From Candidatus Fimenecus excrementigallinarum (GTDB lineage Bacteria; Bacillota; Clostridia; Oscillospirales; Acutalibacteraceae): a DNA stretch of 64,000 nucleotides. The stretch is taken from the NCBI GenBank assembly GCA_018714805.1, contig DVMW01000041.1, positions 1 to 64,000 on the forward strand. Direction: 5' to 3'. This document shows positions 24,727-33,582 of the stretch, in pieces. Position numbers and translations under genes: made by a program. The number at the start of each line of letters is the position of its first letter. Within the stretch, counting starts at the first letter, position 1. A model generated the notes under the pieces. The model ran no database searches, was not told the DNA's origin, and worked only from the letters and a program-made list of their open reading frames with translations.

Positions 24727-26088
24727 ATGCGCAAAACCAAAAGCGAGGTTTTGGAATACGCTGCCAAAATGAGCGAGCAGAACATCGCGTGCAGCGCGAT
24801 TGACCCCGCGCTGTTCGACGCCTATTCCGTCAAGCGCGGGCTGCGCGACAAAAACGGCGTCGGCGTTTTGGCGGGGCTGACGACCATTTCCAACATCAAG
24901 GCCTATGAGGAGACCCCCGAGGGGCGCAAGCCCTGCGCCGGGGAGCTGCGTTACCGCGGCATCAACGTCACCGAGCTTGTGCGCGGCTGCATTCGGGAGC
25001 AGCGCTTCGGCTTTGAGGAGGCGGCGTACCTGCTGCTGTTCGGGAAGCTGCCCGACAGCGGGCAGCTGGCGGAATTTTGCGACGTGCTGGCGACGCTGCG
25101 CTTTCTGCCGCGCAACTTTGTGCGCGACGTGGTAATGAAGGCGCCGAGCAAGGACATCATGAACAGCCTGACGCGCAGCGTGCTGACGCTGTCCGCCTAC
25201 GACAGCAACCCGACCGATATGACGCAGGAAAACGTCCTGCGGCAATGCCTGTCGCTTATCAGCCGGTTCCCGATGCTCGCGGTTTACGGGTACCAGGCGT
25301 ACAACCATTACCTGTGCAACGACAGCCTGTACATCCACCACCCGGACGCCAGGCTTTCCGCGGCGGAAAACATCCTGCGGCTGCTGCGGCCCGACAAAAA
25401 GTACACGGCGCTCGAGGCGCAGGTGCTCGACATCGCGCTGATTCTCCACATGGAGCACGGCGGCGGCAACAACTCGTCGTTCACGACGCACGTGGTCGCT
25501 TCGTCCGGCTCCGACACCTTCTCCGTCATGGCGGCGGCGCTCTGCTCCTTAAAGGGCCCGAAGCACGGCGGCGCGAACATCAAGGTCGTCGAAATGTTCA
25601 AGGACATCAAGCGCCATGTGCGCGACATCCGCGACGAGGACGAGGTGCGCCGGTACCTGGAGGCGCTGCTCGAGCGCAAGGCGTTTGACAAAAAGGGCCT
25701 GATTTACGGCATGGGCCACGCGGTCTACTCCATTTCCGACCCGCGCGCCGAAATTTTCAAAAGCTTTGTGGAAAAGCTTGCAAAGGAAAAGGGCCGCGCC
25801 GAGGATTTCGAGCTTTACAGCCTGATTGCCCGCCTGGGGCCGGAGGTCATCTCCGCGCGGCGGCGCATCTACAAGGGCGTCAGCCCCAACGTCGATTTTT
25901 ACAGCGGCTTCGTATACAGTATGCTCGACATCCCGCCGGAGCTGTACACGCCGATTTTCGCCATGGCGCGCATTGTGGGCTGGAGCGCGCATATGCTCGA
26001 GGAGCTGACGAACGTCGACAAGATTATCCGTCCCGCCTACAGAAGCGTTTCGGGCGAGCAGCCGTATTTGCCGCTCGACGAACGGTAA
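24727..26088 (+). CDS. Citrate/2-methylcitrate synthase family protein (paralogue 1)
   Basis: The family condenses acetyl-CoA (or propionyl-CoA) with oxaloacetate. The 453-residue protein has the active-site histidines in HMEHGGGNNSSFTTH near residue 245 and GMGHAVYSISDPRA near 330, and the Asp in NVDFYSGFVY near 390, so it should be active. AAAGGAGG precedes the ATG. It is longer at the N-terminus than the E. coli enzyme and closely resembles the paralogue at 48307-49719. The divergent MarR gene probably controls it. In an anaerobe the likely roles are 2-oxoglutarate/glutamate supply or methylcitrate formation; substrate cannot be settled by eye. Confidence 0.92.
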   Translation: MRKTKSEVLEYAAKMSEQNIACSAIDPALFDAYSVKRGLRDKNGVGVLAGLTTISNIKAYEETPEGRKPCAGELRYRGINVTELVRGCIREQRFGFEEAAYLLLFGKLPDSGQLAEFCDVLATLRFLPRNFVRDVVMKAPSKDIMNSLTRSVLTLSAYDSNPTDMTQENVLRQCLSLISRFPMLAVYGYQAYNHYLCNDSLYIHHPDARLSAAENILRLLRPDKKYTALEAQVLDIALILHMEHGGGNNSSFTTHVVASSGSDTFSVMAAALCSLKGPKHGGANIKVVEMFKDIKRHVRDIRDEDEVRRYLEALLERKAFDKKGLIYGMGHAVYSISDPRAEIFKSFVEKLAKEKGRAEDFELYSLIARLGPEVISARRRIYKGVSPNVDFYSGFVYSMLDIPPELYTPIFAMARIVGWSAHMLEELTNVDKIIRPAYRSVSGEQPYLPLDER

Positions 26089-26112
26089 GCTTCAAAAAAA
26101 CGCATGAAAGGA

Positions 26113-26136
26113 CCCGGCTCCCAAACGGAAGCCGGG
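26113..26136 (+). terminator. Terminator after citrate synthase paralogue 1
   Basis: CCCGGCT (26113-26119) and AGCCGGG (26130-26136) enclose CCCAAACGGA-type loop sequence, followed by CCCTG and seven T residues. It separates this gene from the convergent TPM-domain gene. Confidence 0.8.
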
Positions 26137-26149
26137 CCCTGTTTTTTTA

Positions 26150-26923
26150 TCAGAAGCCGCGCGAGCTGCCGCCGCCGGAAAAGCCGCCGCCCCCGCCGGA
26201 GAAGCCACCGCCTCCGCCGCCGGAAAACCCACCGCCGCCGGAAAATCCGCCGCCGGTAAAGCCGCCGTAAAACCCGCCGCCGGTAAAGCCGCCGCGGCGG
26301 CGCAGCAGAACCAGCACAGCCAGAATGACCACAAGGCTAATCGGCGCTAAAATGACCGTCGTGCGGTTTTCATTCTCCTCCGGCCCGCTTTCCACCGGCT
26401 CATAGCCGGATTCCGGCTCCAGCCCGAATTCCAGATAGACCTCGTTCACAATCGATTTATAGGCTTCCAGAAGGCCGGTCGAAAAATCGTCCGCCTGTAA
26501 GTACGGCATGGCGTAGGTGTCGAGGATACGGCCGGTTTTGCCGTCGGTCAGCTGCCCCTCCAAGCCGCTGCCGACCTCGATGCGCACCTGCCGGTCCCCG
26601 GTGGAAAGAAGCAGCAGCACGCCGGAATCCCGGTCCTCTGCGCCGATGCCCCATTCGTTTGCAAGGCCGTAGCCGTAGTCCTCGATGCTCGCGCCGTCCA
26701 GGGATTCGACGGTGACGACGACCGCCTGCGCCCCGGTCGCGCGGTACAGCGCTTCGCCGCGCGCCTGCATTTCCCGCGCGTCGTCCGCGCGAAGGCAGCC
26801 GGCAAAATCATTGACAAAAAAGTCGTTCGTCGGCTGCGGGTAGTCCCCGCGCGCCGCCGACGCGGGCAGCGCCAGAAGCGCGGCGCAAAGCAGCCCCAGA
26901 AAGAGCCCTGCGAACCGTTTCAT
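26150..26923 (-). CDS. TPM domain protein (YgcG family)
   Basis: This 257-residue secreted, membrane-anchored protein has a signal peptide (cleavage near ASAARG, about residue 23), a TPM domain (about 35-175), a transmembrane segment (about 198-216) and a Gly/Phe/Ser-rich tail of GGGFSGG repeats. TPM proteins in photosystem maintenance have phosphatase-like folds; bacterial YgcG members are of uncertain function and commonly sit beside lemA, as here. GGAGGAGC fixes the start. Confidence 0.88.
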   Translation of the reverse strand: MKRFAGLFLGLLCAALLALPASAARGDYPQPTNDFFVNDFAGCLRADDAREMQARGEALYRATGAQAVVVTVESLDGASIEDYGYGLANEWGIGAEDRDSGVLLLLSTGDRQVRIEVGSGLEGQLTDGKTGRILDTYAMPYLQADDFSTGLLEAYKSIVNEVYLEFGLEPESGYEPVESGPEENENRTTVILAPISLVVILAVLVLLRRRGGFTGGGFYGGFTGGGFSGGGGFSGGGGGGFSGGGGGFSGGGSSRGF

Positions 26924-26942
26924 ACTGCTCCTCCGCGTTGTA

Positions 26943-27518
26943 TCAGTCAAAGTTCACCTGCGGCACGGTCTGCGATTCCGCAGACGCTTCGAAATAGGCC
27001 GACGCCTCGAAATTCCCAATCCCCGCAATGATGGAGGTCGGGAACCGCTGGATGCGCGTGTTGTAGTCGCGCGCCATTTCGTTGTACTTGTTGCGCGCCT
27101 GCGCAATGCGGTTCTCCGAGCCGGCGAGCTCATCCTGCAAATTGAGGAAGTTTTCGTTGGATTTCAGCTCCGGGTAGTTTTCCACAACCACAAGCAGCCG
27201 CGAAAGCGCGGAGTCAAGCGCGCCGTTCGCCGCGTTGAGCTCGTCGACGGTATTCGCGCCCGACAGCGCGGCGCGTGCGTCGGCAAGCGCGGTGAAGACC
27301 TCCTCCTCATGGTCGGCGTACGCCTGCACGGTGTTGACCAGGTTCGGGACCAGGTCGGCGCGGCGCTGCATATAGACCTCCACGTTCGCCTGCGCGGCGG
27401 TTACCTCCTCGCGTGTGGACACAAGGCCGTTGTAGCTGGAAACGCCCCAGCCGACGACGGCGATAAGGACGAGCGCCACGACGGCGAGCACGATAAAGAG
27501 CGTCTTTTTGCTTTTCAT
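26943..27518 (-). CDS. lemA: LemA family protein
   Basis: This 191-residue membrane-anchored protein has one N-terminal transmembrane segment (residues 7-27) and a helical-bundle domain with the family signatures RRADLVPNLVNTV, FLNLQDELAGSENRIAQARN and YNEMARDYN. LemA and TPM proteins occur as a pair in many bacteria and are linked to envelope stress, though the biochemical role is unknown. It is 19 bp upstream of the TPM gene and follows galE in the same direction. Confidence 0.93.
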   Translation of the reverse strand: MKSKKTLFIVLAVVALVLIAVVGWGVSSYNGLVSTREEVTAAQANVEVYMQRRADLVPNLVNTVQAYADHEEEVFTALADARAALSGANTVDELNAANGALDSALSRLLVVVENYPELKSNENFLNLQDELAGSENRIAQARNKYNEMARDYNTRIQRFPTSIIAGIGNFEASAYFEASAESQTVPQVNFD

Positions 27519-27562
27519 AGGATTCCCTCCCGCGGCAAACGCCGCTGTTTGTTGCTTTGGGC

Positions 27563-28579
<1,017 letters not shown>

Positions 28580-28606
28580 ATTGCATTCCTCCCGGAAAAA
28601 TGAAAA

Positions 28607-30709
28607 TCAAACCGTCAGCTGCGCGCCGCTGTAGTAGCGCGACAGAATCTCGGTATATTCCGCGCCCGTGGCCGCCATGCGGTCCGCGCCGCGCTGGCTC
28701 ATGCCGACGCCGCACCCGACGCCGTAGACCTCAAACAGGAATTCGTTGGTCTCGGGCTGGTAGGTGACGGCAAAGCACGGAGACGGCAGGTTTTTGCCCG
28801 CCATTACGGTGTCGATAAAGTCCAGCCCGGAGACGGAACGGTCGCCGACGCGGATGGTGTGCACGTAGCCGGTGCCGGTATCCACCGCGCCGTCGTGTTC
28901 GGTGACCTCCAGCCACGTCGCGGGGTCCTCCCCAAGGACAATCGCGGCGTCATAGGCGTTTACCATGGCGCGCACATCGTCCGCCGAAAAGATAAGCTCG
29001 GTCACGTACCCCTCCTCCGTGCGGTCGGAAATGCTGTCCGCCGCGCGCAGGTACGCGTAGCTTGTGCCGAACACCGTTTCGCACGCGGCGGTCCGCCCGG
29101 CGGAGAGCCGGAAAAACGGCGTAAACGCCGGGGCGCCGTTGAAGCTCAAATATTCGCCGAACACCGTGCGCACCGCGTTGTAGACCTCGTCGCTGTAATC
29201 CTCGGCAAGGGTGACGCCGGTGATTTTCCAGTTCGTATTGCGGTATTTCAAATAGGTATAGATGGCAACCGTCTGCGCCTTGAGCGCCTCGGTGTTGTAG
29301 GTGCTGTCGAGCTCCGCTTCAATCATGCGGGCGACCGCCTCTTTGGCGTCGAGCAGCCGGCCGTTGACAAGCATTTCCGACGGAATCTCGTCGCCCGCGG
29401 CCGTGCTCCCGGCGGTCGTGTCAATGGCGACGCCCGCGCCGGAGGCGGTTGTGGTTTCCGCCGGCGGTTCCTGCACGCCGGTGCGCATCTCCCGGTATAT
29501 GAATTCCGAAATCGGCACCGTATCCTCCAGGACCGGCGCAATGGTCGTGTTCACCGGCTGCGTTGTGGCCGGCGGCTGCGTGGCGCTTTGCGCGTCGCGC
29601 TGGCGGCGGTTCTGAATCAGGAAAAAGCAGCTGACGCCGACCGCGGCGGCAAGCAGCACGATAACCACGGCAAGGACCGCCTTGCCCGCCGGGCGCGACA
29701 GGAAGCCCGGCTTGCGCGACGCGCCGGCCGCGTCGGCAATTTCAATGCCGACCATGCCCTTGCCCTCCGCCTTTTCGCCGATAAGCTCAATGAGCTCCTC
29801 GGCCGCGTCGTGCAGGAAGCTGTTTTCGGTCTCGTCGTCCTCCTTATACAGCTTGCGCACGACGGCGGTCGTGTCGTCCGCAACCGTGACGCAGGCATAC
29901 GCGCCGTTTTCGCTCTCGCAGACGTCGGAAATGCACGCGCCGAACGCCGCGCCGGAAAGCTCCTTGGCCGATTTTGCCAGCAGGGCGGCGTAATCCGTCA
30001 CGCTGTAGTCGCCCTTGTCCTCAACGTGGGGCGTAAACAGAAAGCAGTCGTCAAAGCCCGCCGTACCGGCGCCGAGCGAGCGGATAATCTGCGCGCCGGG
30101 CGTGCTGCTGACGGCGACCTTTGCGCCGTTTTCACGCAAGAGGTTCACCGTGCGCTGCACCACCGCGTTGGGCGCGGCGTCCGGCTCCGGCGCGGTGCGC
30201 GCCTGCGCCTTCGGCTTCTCCTGTACGGAACGGCGCATGAAATACGGCACGAGCCCGTTTTTGAGCACGGCGGACAGCGCTTCCTCCTCAAGGGGCAGGA
30301 ACACAATGGTCTGCCTGCCCTTTTCCACGGCGACGCCCGTATACAGGCCGTCCGCATTCGGGAACAGCGCCGCGCCCCGCGGCACGCGGGCAAGCTTTTC
30401 CGCCTCGGCAACCGGCAGCGCGGTGTTCGCCGTCAGGCGTTCGTAAAGCCCGCGGTCCGTCGCCTGCGGCAGCGACAGCGCCGCGCAGAGCTTTTCACGC
30501 GTCGCGTTGTACCGCGCCGCGTCGACGCCCAGCACAATCACGTCGTGGGCCTTCAGCGCCTCTACAAAGGCCGGCAGCAGCGCCTTGAGCGTCGGGTACT
30601 CGGAAAACGCCGTGTCCGCGTCGCAAAAGCCGCTGAGCGTCCCGGAAATGCGCACCAGCAAATGGGCGTGCGCGTCTCCTTCGGTCAGCGCCAGCAGTTT
30701 CATATCCAT
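28607..30709 (-). CDS. Membrane protein: degenerate CinA domains fused to a SpoIID domain
   Basis: This 700-residue protein has three parts. Residues 15-160 follow the CinA MoCF domain (HDVIVL...REKLCAAL...AEKLARVPRGAALFPNADG...TIVFLP) but lack its GGxGPTxDD motif. Residues 181-310 follow the CinA/PncC amidase domain, but the ESCTGG motif reads SSTPGA. A transmembrane segment (343-366) and Thr/Pro-rich linker lead to a SpoIID domain (450-700) with RMIEAELD, EALKAQTVAIYTY and GCGVGMSQRGADRMA, which keep the Glu and GVGMSQ signatures of peptidoglycan glycosidases/amidase enhancers. Topology predicts the CinA-like part inside and SpoIID outside. An intact pncC lies in the same operon. The CinA assignment is by eye. 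Confidence 0.78.
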   Translation of the reverse strand: MDMKLLALTEGDAHAHLLVRISGTLSGFCDADTAFSEYPTLKALLPAFVEALKAHDVIVLGVDAARYNATREKLCAALSLPQATDRGLYERLTANTALPVAEAEKLARVPRGAALFPNADGLYTGVAVEKGRQTIVFLPLEEEALSAVLKNGLVPYFMRRSVQEKPKAQARTAPEPDAAPNAVVQRTVNLLRENGAKVAVSSTPGAQIIRSLGAGTAGFDDCFLFTPHVEDKGDYSVTDYAALLAKSAKELSGAAFGACISDVCESENGAYACVTVADDTTAVVRKLYKEDDETENSFLHDAAEELIELIGEKAEGKGMVGIEIADAAGASRKPGFLSRPAGKAVLAVVIVLLAAAVGVSCFFLIQNRRQRDAQSATQPPATTQPVNTTIAPVLEDTVPISEFIYREMRTGVQEPPAETTTASGAGVAIDTTAGSTAAGDEIPSEMLVNGRLLDAKEAVARMIEAELDSTYNTEALKAQTVAIYTYLKYRNTNWKITGVTLAEDYSDEVYNAVRTVFGEYLSFNGAPAFTPFFRLSAGRTAACETVFGTSYAYLRAADSISDRTEEGYVTELIFSADDVRAMVNAYDAAIVLGEDPATWLEVTEHDGAVDTGTGYVHTIRVGDRSVSGLDFIDTVMAGKNLPSPCFAVTYQPETNEFLFEVYGVGCGVGMSQRGADRMAATGAEYTEILSRYYSGAQLTV

Positions 30710-30737
30710 CGTCTTTCATCCATCCCTTGTATTCAAA

Positions 30738-32174
30738 TCACGGCATCCACTTTTCCGCCCCGGCGTAGGGGTTCGTCTGCCCGCGCTTGTCGTACCACGC
30801 CTGCGGGTAACGCGGCGCGGGGTTTTCCACCGCCAGGTTCGTGTCCACCGTCGTGCTTTCGCCGTCGCGCACCAGGCGGCCAACCACCACAAGACGCGCG
30901 TCGGAAAATTCGTAGGTGCAGGTCTGCAGCGTCAAAAGCTTGTCGCCGGGCTGCACATCCACCCCGGTCGTGTAAAGCTTGCGCTCATCCACCGCCGCGA
31001 TGTAGGACATGAACGCCTCGTCCGAGGCAAAATTGGTGACCGTGTAATTGAAAATGTAATCGTTGTCGTCCTCGGCGCGGCTGTTCGAAATGAAAACGGC
31101 GTAGACCTTAAAGGTATAGCTGCGGTACAGCGTGTCGAACTGGATAAGCGGCGATTCCTTAAAGCCGTCTATCGTCTTGTACTTCGTCAAATCCGCAAAC
31201 ACCAGGCCGTCGCTCATGTGATGGCCGTAGAGGATGGTGTTGTCGTCGAGGTACTTCGGGTCGTTGCGGTAGTCCATATACGGGCAGCCGTACCGGCTGT
31301 AATTGCCGTAAAAGTCCTTTTTCAGGTAGTCGCCGTTCTGCTCGCTTTGGACGACCTGCACGTCGATAATGGAATTCGGAATGCGCACCCAGCCGACCAA
31401 ATCCTGGTTGATGGCGTACAGGTACGCGTATTTCGACATCATCCCCTCGGGCAGGCGGATGTTCGGGTATTTCGCGAAAAATTCCGCCCAGACGTCCGTG
31501 TCCGTGCTGCCGGTGTCTTCGGTGATAATCTGCCCCTCAAGCTCCTCCTGCTGGGACTTGGCCGCGTAGCTCTGGTACGCGTAAATGCCGAAATACACCC
31601 CGCAGGCGACCAGCGCGAGCACGGCGATGTCCGCCACCGCCTTGCGTATGCCCTCGCCGACGGTGTCGCCGCGGTTCGGGAAAATCTTGCGCAGGCCGCT
31701 TTTGAACATCTCGTTAAACGTGCGGTACTGCTTTTCCTCCTCGTCGTCCGCCGGCGCCTGCTTTTCCGTGTCGGGAAGCGCTTGCGGCGCCTCCTCTTTC
31801 GGCTTGGTCAAATCGGCGAAGCCCTCGTAGCGGTCGGTCACGTCGACGAACTGCCCCGCCTCCGGCGAAAACTTCGACCGGCGCGAGGTGGACTCGCTCG
31901 TTTCGGTGTTCTGCATAACCGAATTTAGAACGTCCCGGTAAATGCTTTTGTAGGTTTCCGCCTCGGTGGGCGCGGGCGGCGCTTCCGGTTTCGGCGGCGC
32001 CGGCGGCTCGTGCTTCGGCGGCTCGATGTCGCGCAGGCTGTCGAGCAGCGCGGCGACCTCGGGGTCCTCGGTCTCGTCGCTCGCCTGCACGCGGTCCTTC
32101 AGCTCGTCAAAGGACAAAATGCCCTCGGGCTGCTGCGGGACGTCCGGCGGGCCGCTCTTTTTCTTTTTTCCCAT
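30738..32174 (-). CDS. Class-B-like sortase with long cytoplasmic N-terminus
   Basis: This 478-residue protein has a basic start, about 170 charged, Pro- and Glu-rich cytoplasmic residues, a transmembrane segment (about 178-200) and an extracellular sortase domain. Catalytic residues are visible: His in ILYGHHMSD, Cys419 in TLQTC, and Arg in SDARLVVVGRLV. MDYRNDPKYLDDNTIL is typical of class B. The tail after the core contains WYDKRGQTNPYAGAEKWMP, shared with the adjacent sortase. Its ATG overlaps the stop of that gene by one base. No sorting-signal substrate was seen in the window. Confidence 0.9.
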   Translation of the reverse strand: MGKKKKSGPPDVPQQPEGILSFDELKDRVQASDETEDPEVAALLDSLRDIEPPKHEPPAPPKPEAPPAPTEAETYKSIYRDVLNSVMQNTETSESTSRRSKFSPEAGQFVDVTDRYEGFADLTKPKEEAPQALPDTEKQAPADDEEEKQYRTFNEMFKSGLRKIFPNRGDTVGEGIRKAVADIAVLALVACGVYFGIYAYQSYAAKSQQEELEGQIITEDTGSTDTDVWAEFFAKYPNIRLPEGMMSKYAYLYAINQDLVGWVRIPNSIIDVQVVQSEQNGDYLKKDFYGNYSRYGCPYMDYRNDPKYLDDNTILYGHHMSDGLVFADLTKYKTIDGFKESPLIQFDTLYRSYTFKVYAVFISNSRAEDDNDYIFNYTVTNFASDEAFMSYIAAVDERKLYTTGVDVQPGDKLLTLQTCTYEFSDARLVVVGRLVRDGESTTVDTNLAVENPAPRYPQAWYDKRGQTNPYAGAEKWMP

Positions 32175-33106
32175 TACCCCTCACCTCTCGGGTACCACTT
32201 TTCGTCGTTGCGGTACGGGTTTTCCAGTCCGAATTTGTCATACCAAAGCTGCGGATATTTCGGCTCCGGGTTCACCGTCGCCTTCGACGTGTCCACCGTT
32301 TCCGATTCGCCCGCGCGCACCAGCCGCGCCATGACGACGCAGCGCGCGTCCTCCTGCTTTCTCGTGATGTCCATGTCGCGCGTGCAGGTGGACAGCGTCA
32401 GGATTTTGTCGGTCGGCAAAACGTCGACGCCGGTATCGTAAAGGCTGCGCTTCGCAACCTCGGCGATAAACTCCTCGGTGCTCGACTCGGTCATGAACGG
32501 ATAAATATAGTTGAACACATAGTCGTTGTCCAGCTCCGGGGACGCCGTCGTCAGGAACACGGCGAAAACCTTCCACTTATAGTCGCCGTAGATGGTGTTG
32601 AACTCAATGACGGGCGCGGTTTTGTAAAATTCGATGTCCTTGTATTTTTCCAAATCGGAAAACATGGTGGAATCGAGATAGTTGTGCCCGTACAGGATGG
32701 TGTTGACGTTCAGGTTTTCCGGGTCGTTGCGGTAGTCCATGAAAATGGTGCCGCGGCGCAGGTACTGCTTGTAAAAATCGCGGCGCAGATAATAGCTGTT
32801 GTCCTCGCCCTGCACGACCGGGTGGTTGATGGCCGTGTTGGGCACGGTAATCCAGCCGACGAAATCGTTGTTTTCGTTGTACAGCGAGCGGTACTTCGGC
32901 TGCACAAAGGCGGGCTCTGCCGGGTACGTTTCCTCCGACTCCGTCACAAGCGCCGCCAGCGCGTCGTTCTGGTTCTTGCTCTGGTAAAATTCCACGAAAT
33001 ATTTGATGCAGAACGCGCCTGCAACCACCAGCACCAGCACGGCGATGACCGTAATCACGATGTTGGCGGTCCGGCTCAATTTGGAATGCTTTTTCTGCCT
33101 GCTCAT
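32174..33106 (-). CDS. Class-B-like sortase
   Basis: This 310-residue membrane-anchored transpeptidase has one N-terminal transmembrane segment (about 14-36) and a class B sortase domain: MDYRNDPENLNVNTILYGHNY (His), TLSTC (catalytic Cys) and ARCVVMARLVR (Arg). A tail with YPQLWYDKFGLENPY and EKWYP matches the neighbouring sortase. The start at 33106 follows GGGAGG and overlaps the pncC stop as ATGA, so a longer frame is rejected. Sortase B enzymes anchor proteins such as haem carriers or pilins; the substrate here is unknown. Confidence 0.9.
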   Translation of the reverse strand: MSRQKKHSKLSRTANIVITVIAVLVLVVAGAFCIKYFVEFYQSKNQNDALAALVTESEETYPAEPAFVQPKYRSLYNENNDFVGWITVPNTAINHPVVQGEDNSYYLRRDFYKQYLRRGTIFMDYRNDPENLNVNTILYGHNYLDSTMFSDLEKYKDIEFYKTAPVIEFNTIYGDYKWKVFAVFLTTASPELDNDYVFNYIYPFMTESSTEEFIAEVAKRSLYDTGVDVLPTDKILTLSTCTRDMDITRKQEDARCVVMARLVRAGESETVDTSKATVNPEPKYPQLWYDKFGLENPYRNDEKWYPRGEG

Positions 33107-33582
33107 TCTGTCAAAAACCTCCCAAGCTGCAGAAGCGCCCGTTCTGTAGAGGCGCGGCGGTTTTGCGCCCGCACGTCGCCGGTGTATGCGCTGCGGTATT
33201 CCTGCACGTCGGTCCGTTCCCCGTCCGTTACGGCGATGTAAACGAGCCCGACCGGCTTTTGCGTATCGTCGGACGCAGGTCCCGCAATGCCCGTGACGCT
33301 GACCGCCACGTCCGCGCCGGACGCACGCAGCGCGCCGAGCGCCATTTCCCGCGCGGTCTGGCTGCTGACGGCGCCGAAGCTTTGCAAAGTCTCCTCGCGC
33401 ACGCCCAGAAGCGCGTGCTTGATGCGGTTCGAATAGCAGACGAAGCCGCACTCAAACACCGCGGACGCGCCGGGCACGTCGGTGATGCGCTTGGCGAGCC
33501 AGCCGCCGGTGCACGATTCCGCCGTGCAAAGCGTTTTGTGCTGCGCAAAAAGCCGTTCGACAATCTCCTGCTCCGGACGCAT
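33103..33582 (-). CDS. pncC: Nicotinamide-nucleotide amidohydrolase PncC (CinA C-terminal type)
   Basis: PncC deamidates NMN to nicotinic acid mononucleotide for NAD recycling. The 159-residue stand-alone domain has TAESCTGGWLAKRI, VPGASAVFECGFVCYSN, VSSQTAREMA, VSVTGIAGP and KPVGLVYIAV, all intact. It overlaps thiI by one base and the sortase by four. Its full motif set contrasts with the degenerate CinA-like region encoded further along the same unit. Confidence 0.95.
   Translation of the reverse strand: MRPEQEIVERLFAQHKTLCTAESCTGGWLAKRITDVPGASAVFECGFVCYSNRIKHALLGVREETLQSFGAVSSQTAREMALGALRASGADVAVSVTGIAGPASDDTQKPVGLVYIAVTDGERTDVQEYRSAYTGDVRAQNRRASTERALLQLGRFLTE

Noticed and set aside
26150..26290. 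Tandem repeat or recombination hotspot
   Set aside because: The GGCGG-rich repeats encode the Gly/Phe/Ser tail of the TPM protein, a normal feature of that family.
28859..31012. Plus-strand open frame of 717 codons
   Set aside because: It runs antisense to the CinA-SpoIID and sortase genes and has the Arg-rich composition of a shadow frame.
32174..33451. Sortase with a 115-residue N-terminal extension
   Set aside because: The added part is pncC read in the wrong frame. The ATG at 33106 has GGGAGG and an ATGA overlap with pncC.
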